Assembly (NCBI GenBank): GCA_030622265.1
Contig: JAUXGG010000053.1
Span: 1 to 8,191, forward strand
DNA from: Candidatus Eiseniibacteriota bacterium
GTDB lineage: Bacteria; Arandabacterota; Arandabacteria; Arandabacterales; Arandabacteraceae
Length of the DNA: 8,191 nucleotides
Direction: 5' to 3'
Shown here: positions 6,309-8,191 of the stretch, piece by piece
Position numbering within the stretch: the first letter of the stretch is position 1
Layout of the letters: each line of letters begins with the position of its first letter
Notes under the pieces: model-generated
What the model saw: only the letters and a program-made list of their open reading frames with translations
Told to the model about the DNA's origin: nothing
Databases searched by the model: none
Translations under genes and position numbers: made by a program

Positions 6309-6497
6309 GCACGCACTCGAGGACTTCCTCCGGCTTGACTTCCCGGACTTCCCTGCTCCGACACTGAAACTGGAAAGCAACTTCTGCGATTTCTTCGAGC
6401 CGCAGAACTCACACTTAACTGTTTTAGGCAAACCACCTAAGACCAGCAGCTCAAAGGTCTTTTTACACTTAGCGCATTCATATTCGAATATAGGCAA
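6270..6497 (-). CDS. FmdB-type small zinc-ribbon protein
   Basis: A 75-residue protein with the FmdB/CxxC regulatory-protein pattern: opening MPIFEYECAKC, first knuckle Cys8/Cys11, second knuckle Cys29/Cys32 (KCEFCGS), then a low-complexity Ser/Lys/Gly tail (42-62). The tail ends in a second set of cysteines, Cys63/66 and Cys71/74 (ACTTC...CSTCG). FmdB was named as a possible formamidase regulator, but most members have no proven role. I choose the TTG at 6497 because it gives the family's MP(I)(F/Y)EY start and has GAGG with an 8-nt spacer. The ATG at 6503 adds Met-Thr but leaves only 2 nt after GAGG. It precedes the HU gene by 21 nt in the same probable operon and has its own promoter-like sequence. 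Confidence 0.88.
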   Translation of the reverse strand: MPIFEYECAKCKKTFELLVLGGLPKTVKCEFCGSKKSQKLLSSFSVGAGKSGKSSRRKSSSACTTCSSESCSTCG

Positions 6498-6527
6498 AGT
6501 CATTCCCTCTACTGGTTTGCTCGCAAG

Positions 6528-6557
6528 AAGTTAGCAGAAACGCCGACGCCTTGTCAA
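6528..6557 (-). promoter_or_regulatory. Candidate promoter for fmdB-like and HU genes
   Basis: On the minus strand, a perfect TTGACA (6557-6552) is followed after 18 nt by TAACTT (6533-6528), a weak -10 match. The predicted start near 6521 gives a short leader of about 23 nt, just enough for the Shine-Dalgarno. It sits downstream of the palindrome at 6632-6685, which would isolate it from sppA transcription. Confidence 0.5.
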
Positions 6558-6587
6558 AGAAAAAAAGGGGCTGGACACTCTTTTTCT
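6558..6587. repeat. AGAAAAA/TTTTTCT inverted repeat, possible degenerate REP-like unit
   Basis: A 7-bp inverted repeat, AGAAAAA near 6558-6564 with TTTTTCT at 6581-6587, encloses AAGGGGCTGGACACTC. The A-tract plus GGGG-C-TGGAC order on the plus strand resembles the AAAAAGGGGACAG edge of the palindrome at 6632-6685, but the inner arms do not pair. It may be an eroded copy of that element or simply an A/T-rich flank of the promoter next to it. Confidence 0.3.
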
Positions 6588-6631
6588 GCAATTGGCCGTC
6601 GGGCCGGGAGATCCGCCGCTGCGGAACAAGA

Positions 6632-6685
6632 GAAAAAGGGGACAGCGCCCTTTCAATACGGGAAAAGGGCGCTGTCCCCTTTTTC
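6632..6685. repeat. GGGGACAG-type palindrome 2 (REP-like; probable sppA terminator)
   Basis: A perfect 22-bp inverted repeat: arms 6632-6653 and 6664-6685 with a 10-nt loop (CAATACGGGA). The outer part is GAAAAAGGGGACAG with its complement, and the inner part is CGCCCTTT. The outer GGGGACAG/CTGTCCCC and the flanking A/T tracts match the palindrome at 1916-1962, while the inner part differs completely. It lies 27 nt after the sppA stop codon on the minus strand and ends in TTTTTCTC there, so it can act as an intrinsic terminator; the plus strand also ends in TTTTT. It fills much of the 215-nt gap before the fmdB-like gene. Confidence 0.85.
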
Positions 6686-6712
6686 CCGAAACCCGGCGCT
6701 GTGGCCACCCTC

Positions 6713-7594
6713 CTACCGGAAGGAGTACTCCAGGGACATGCCGCTGCTCTTGGCTGCCTTTGAGGCGGAGCCCGCAAGATCGTTGAGCAGGTCCCACAGG
6801 GTAAAGGTCTTGCGGCGAGGTCTTACGATCACAGGCTCCCCGTCGATCCCGGCCATCGCCGCTGCCAGCATTATAGCGTCCTGGAGATTACCCAGGGTAT
6901 CCACGAGGCCCATCTCATAGGCCTGGCGGCCGGTAAGGAGCCTGCCGTCGGCGAACCCCTCAACGTATTCCCTGCTCAGGTTCCGCTCGGTGGCGATCAC
7001 GGATACGAACTGGTCATAGACATCATCGAGGAGATCGGTCAGAAGCACACGCTCCTCGGCTGTCAGGGGCCTGGAGGGTGAACCGATATCCTTATATTCA
7101 CCGGTCTTCACGACTTCATAGCCGACGCCGATCTTCCTTAAGAGCTCCTCGGCCTGCGCGAAACGCATTATGACGCCTATGCTTCCTGTGAGCGTGCCGG
7201 GATTGGCGACAATGGAATCGGCTCCGCAGGCGACATAGTATCCCCCGCTGGCGGCAAGCCCGCCCATGGAGACAACCACGGGCTTGCCCTGGTCGCTGAC
7301 CTTCTTGAGCTCCTCGTAGATCTCCTGGGAAGGCGCAACGACGCCTCCGGGACTGTCTATCCTGACAAGCAGGGCCTTGATATCATCGTCCTTGCCGAAT
7401 TTGACTATCTCATCAACCACAGGGCTGGAATTGTAGATCGCTCCCTCCACCTTTATGAGCCCGATCTTGTCGCCAAAGGCCAGAGTCCGACCATTGGGCA
7501 GAAGGGCGCCAAGGTAGAGAAGTACCAGAAAGGAAACCGCCCCCGCTACTACCACGGCGATGATGAAGATCATTACCCACGATCTTTCCTTCAA
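6713..7594 (-). CDS. sppA: Signal peptide peptidase SppA (S49 family, short form)
   Basis: A 293-residue membrane-anchored serine protease that cleaves remnant signal peptides after their release. One N-terminal membrane segment (about 7-31) precedes a single S49 domain. IDSPGG (79-84) and MGGLAASGGYYVAC (110-123) carry the nucleophile Ser116. KTGEYKDIGSPSR (163-175) carries the general base Lys168, and the Ser-Lys spacing of 52 equals that of Bacillus subtilis SppA (Ser147/Lys199). NPGTLTGSIGV (131-141) is also typical. The length matches the short single-domain form, not the ~600-residue tandem form of E. coli. The start is TTG at 7594 with GGGGAGGTG 5 nt upstream, an unusually strong ribosome site that supports this codon. 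It begins 14 nt after dapB, so the two form one operon, and a palindrome follows its stop. Confidence 0.95.
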   Translation of the reverse strand: MKERSWVMIFIIAVVVAGAVSFLVLLYLGALLPNGRTLAFGDKIGLIKVEGAIYNSSPVVDEIVKFGKDDDIKALLVRIDSPGGVVAPSQEIYEELKKVSDQGKPVVVSMGGLAASGGYYVACGADSIVANPGTLTGSIGVIMRFAQAEELLRKIGVGYEVVKTGEYKDIGSPSRPLTAEERVLLTDLLDDVYDQFVSVIATERNLSREYVEGFADGRLLTGRQAYEMGLVDTLGNLQDAIMLAAAMAGIDGEPVIVRPRRKTFTLWDLLNDLAGSASKAAKSSGMSLEYSFR

Positions 7595-7608
7595 GAGAGC
7601 ACCTCCCC

Positions 7609-8191
7609 TTAGGGTTTAAGTCCCAAGACATCAATCATATTGTACAGGCCCGGCTGAGAATCCGCAATAAACCTGACCGCTCGCACGACCCCGGCGGCGA
7701 AGCAAGCTCTCGAGTGAGCCGTATGGACAATCTCCAGGGTCTCCCCTGCGGATGAAAAGGCGATTGTATGCTTACCCGGCACATCGCCGGTCCTTAAGGA
7801 GTGGATGAAAATCTCATCTCCTCTCCCGCTATTGTCCCCGCTCCTTCCCACCCTGACACTCTTACCTGTCCCATCACCGATGATCCTCGCTATCTCCAGG
7901 GCTGTTCCGCTCGGGACATCACGCTTGGTGCGATGGTGGGTCTCGACGATCTCAATGTCGGAGGTGTCCCCGATGGTCCCGGCCAGGACTTCGGAGATGG
8001 CGAACACCGCATTGACGCCCACCGACATATTGGGGGCGCTTACAACCGGGACCTTGCCCGCGAGGCCGGCAAGTTTGGATTCTTTACCCTCTACCGCCGT
8101 CGTACCGCTCACCAGGGGTTTCCCAAGTTCTTCACAAACATGCACGACCTGATCGAATGCGGCAGCAAGGGAGAAGTCCACAACAATATCG
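7609..8191 (-). CDS. dapB: 4-Hydroxy-tetrahydrodipicolinate reductase, partial (5' end beyond window)
   Basis: The last 193 codons are visible; the N-terminal part with the NAD(P)-binding GxxGxxG, roughly 75 residues, lies beyond the right edge. The enzyme reduces 4-hydroxy-tetrahydrodipicolinate to tetrahydrodipicolinate with NAD(P)H in lysine and meso-diaminopimelate synthesis. Visible motifs in order are DIVVDFS at the edge, LVSGTTA, SAPNMSVGVN, the active-site stretch VETHHRTKRDVPSGTAL (about 7905-7955) with the His-His and Lys matching E. coli His159/His160/Lys163, and GKHTIAF. The GTG at 8181 inside DIVVDFS is an internal valine and not the start. sppA follows after 14 nt. An operon of dapB with sppA has no evident metabolic logic and may just be shared housekeeping expression. 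Confidence 0.96.
   Translation of the reverse strand, partial: DIVVDFSLAAAFDQVVHVCEELGKPLVSGTTAVEGKESKLAGLAGKVPVVSAPNMSVGVNAVFAISEVLAGTIGDTSDIEIVETHHRTKRDVPSGTALEIARIIGDGTGKSVRVGRSGDNSGRGDEIFIHSLRTGDVPGKHTIAFSSAGETLEIVHTAHSRACFAAGVVRAVRFIADSQPGLYNMIDVLGLKP

Noticed and set aside
6478..6797. Overlapping ORFs in several frames across the sppA-fmdB gap
   Set aside because: They are out-of-frame readings through the palindrome at 6632-6685 and the sppA 3' end, with no usable ribosome site or family pattern.
1..8191. CRISPR array, defence island, prophage, integrase or biosynthetic cluster
   Set aside because: No spaced direct repeats were seen, and every sizeable stretch is explained by housekeeping genes or short regulatory gaps; no mobile-element protein is encoded.

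Overview
This window carries one run of genes, all on the minus strand, that reads like conserved chromosomal DNA from a Gram-negative, moderately GC-rich bacterium. The gene content (HU-family protein beside an FmdB-type zinc ribbon, a very short Lys/Arg-rich COX24-like protein before RNase R, an LA_2272-type exported repeat protein) and the GGGGACAG-type palindromes suggest Desulfobacterota or a related uncultured lineage. That placement is inference and of low confidence.

In the direction of transcription (right to left) the order is as follows. (1) dapB, lysine/diaminopimelate synthesis, with its 5' end cut by the window edge, then sppA 14 nt later with a TTG start behind a near-perfect Shine-Dalgarno. 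(2) A 215-nt gap (6498-6712) with a 22-bp palindrome and a -35/-10 pair. (3) A small FmdB-type zinc ribbon gene and an HU/IHF-family gene, 21 nt apart, with two interleaved 9-bp inverted repeats across the junction. (4) A promoter-like sequence overlapping the end of the HU gene, then a 31-codon very basic ORF, rnr (RNase R) and gltX (glutamyl-tRNA synthetase), tightly packed. (5) A second GGGGACAG palindrome that also looks like the gltX terminator. (6) A strong sigma70-type promoter, tRNA-Gln(CUG), and an ornithine-aminotransferase-like class III aminotransferase. (7) The 5' third of an exported protein of the LA_2272 surface-repeat type, cut by the left edge.

Functionally the window links translation (gltX, tRNA-Gln, the small basic ORF), RNA turnover (rnr), nucleoid structure (HU), envelope proteolysis (sppA) and amino-acid metabolism (dapB, aminotransferase). 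I see no integrase, transposase, CRISPR array, toxin-antitoxin pair, phage gene or obvious defence system. The least ordinary elements are the two palindromes that share an outer stem but have unrelated inner stems, the interleaved repeats at the fmdB/HU junction, the tiny basic ORF before rnr, and tRNA-Gln next to a glutamyl-tRNA synthetase. Start codons were re-judged from Shine-Dalgarno spacing for gltX, the fmdB-like gene and the small ORF.
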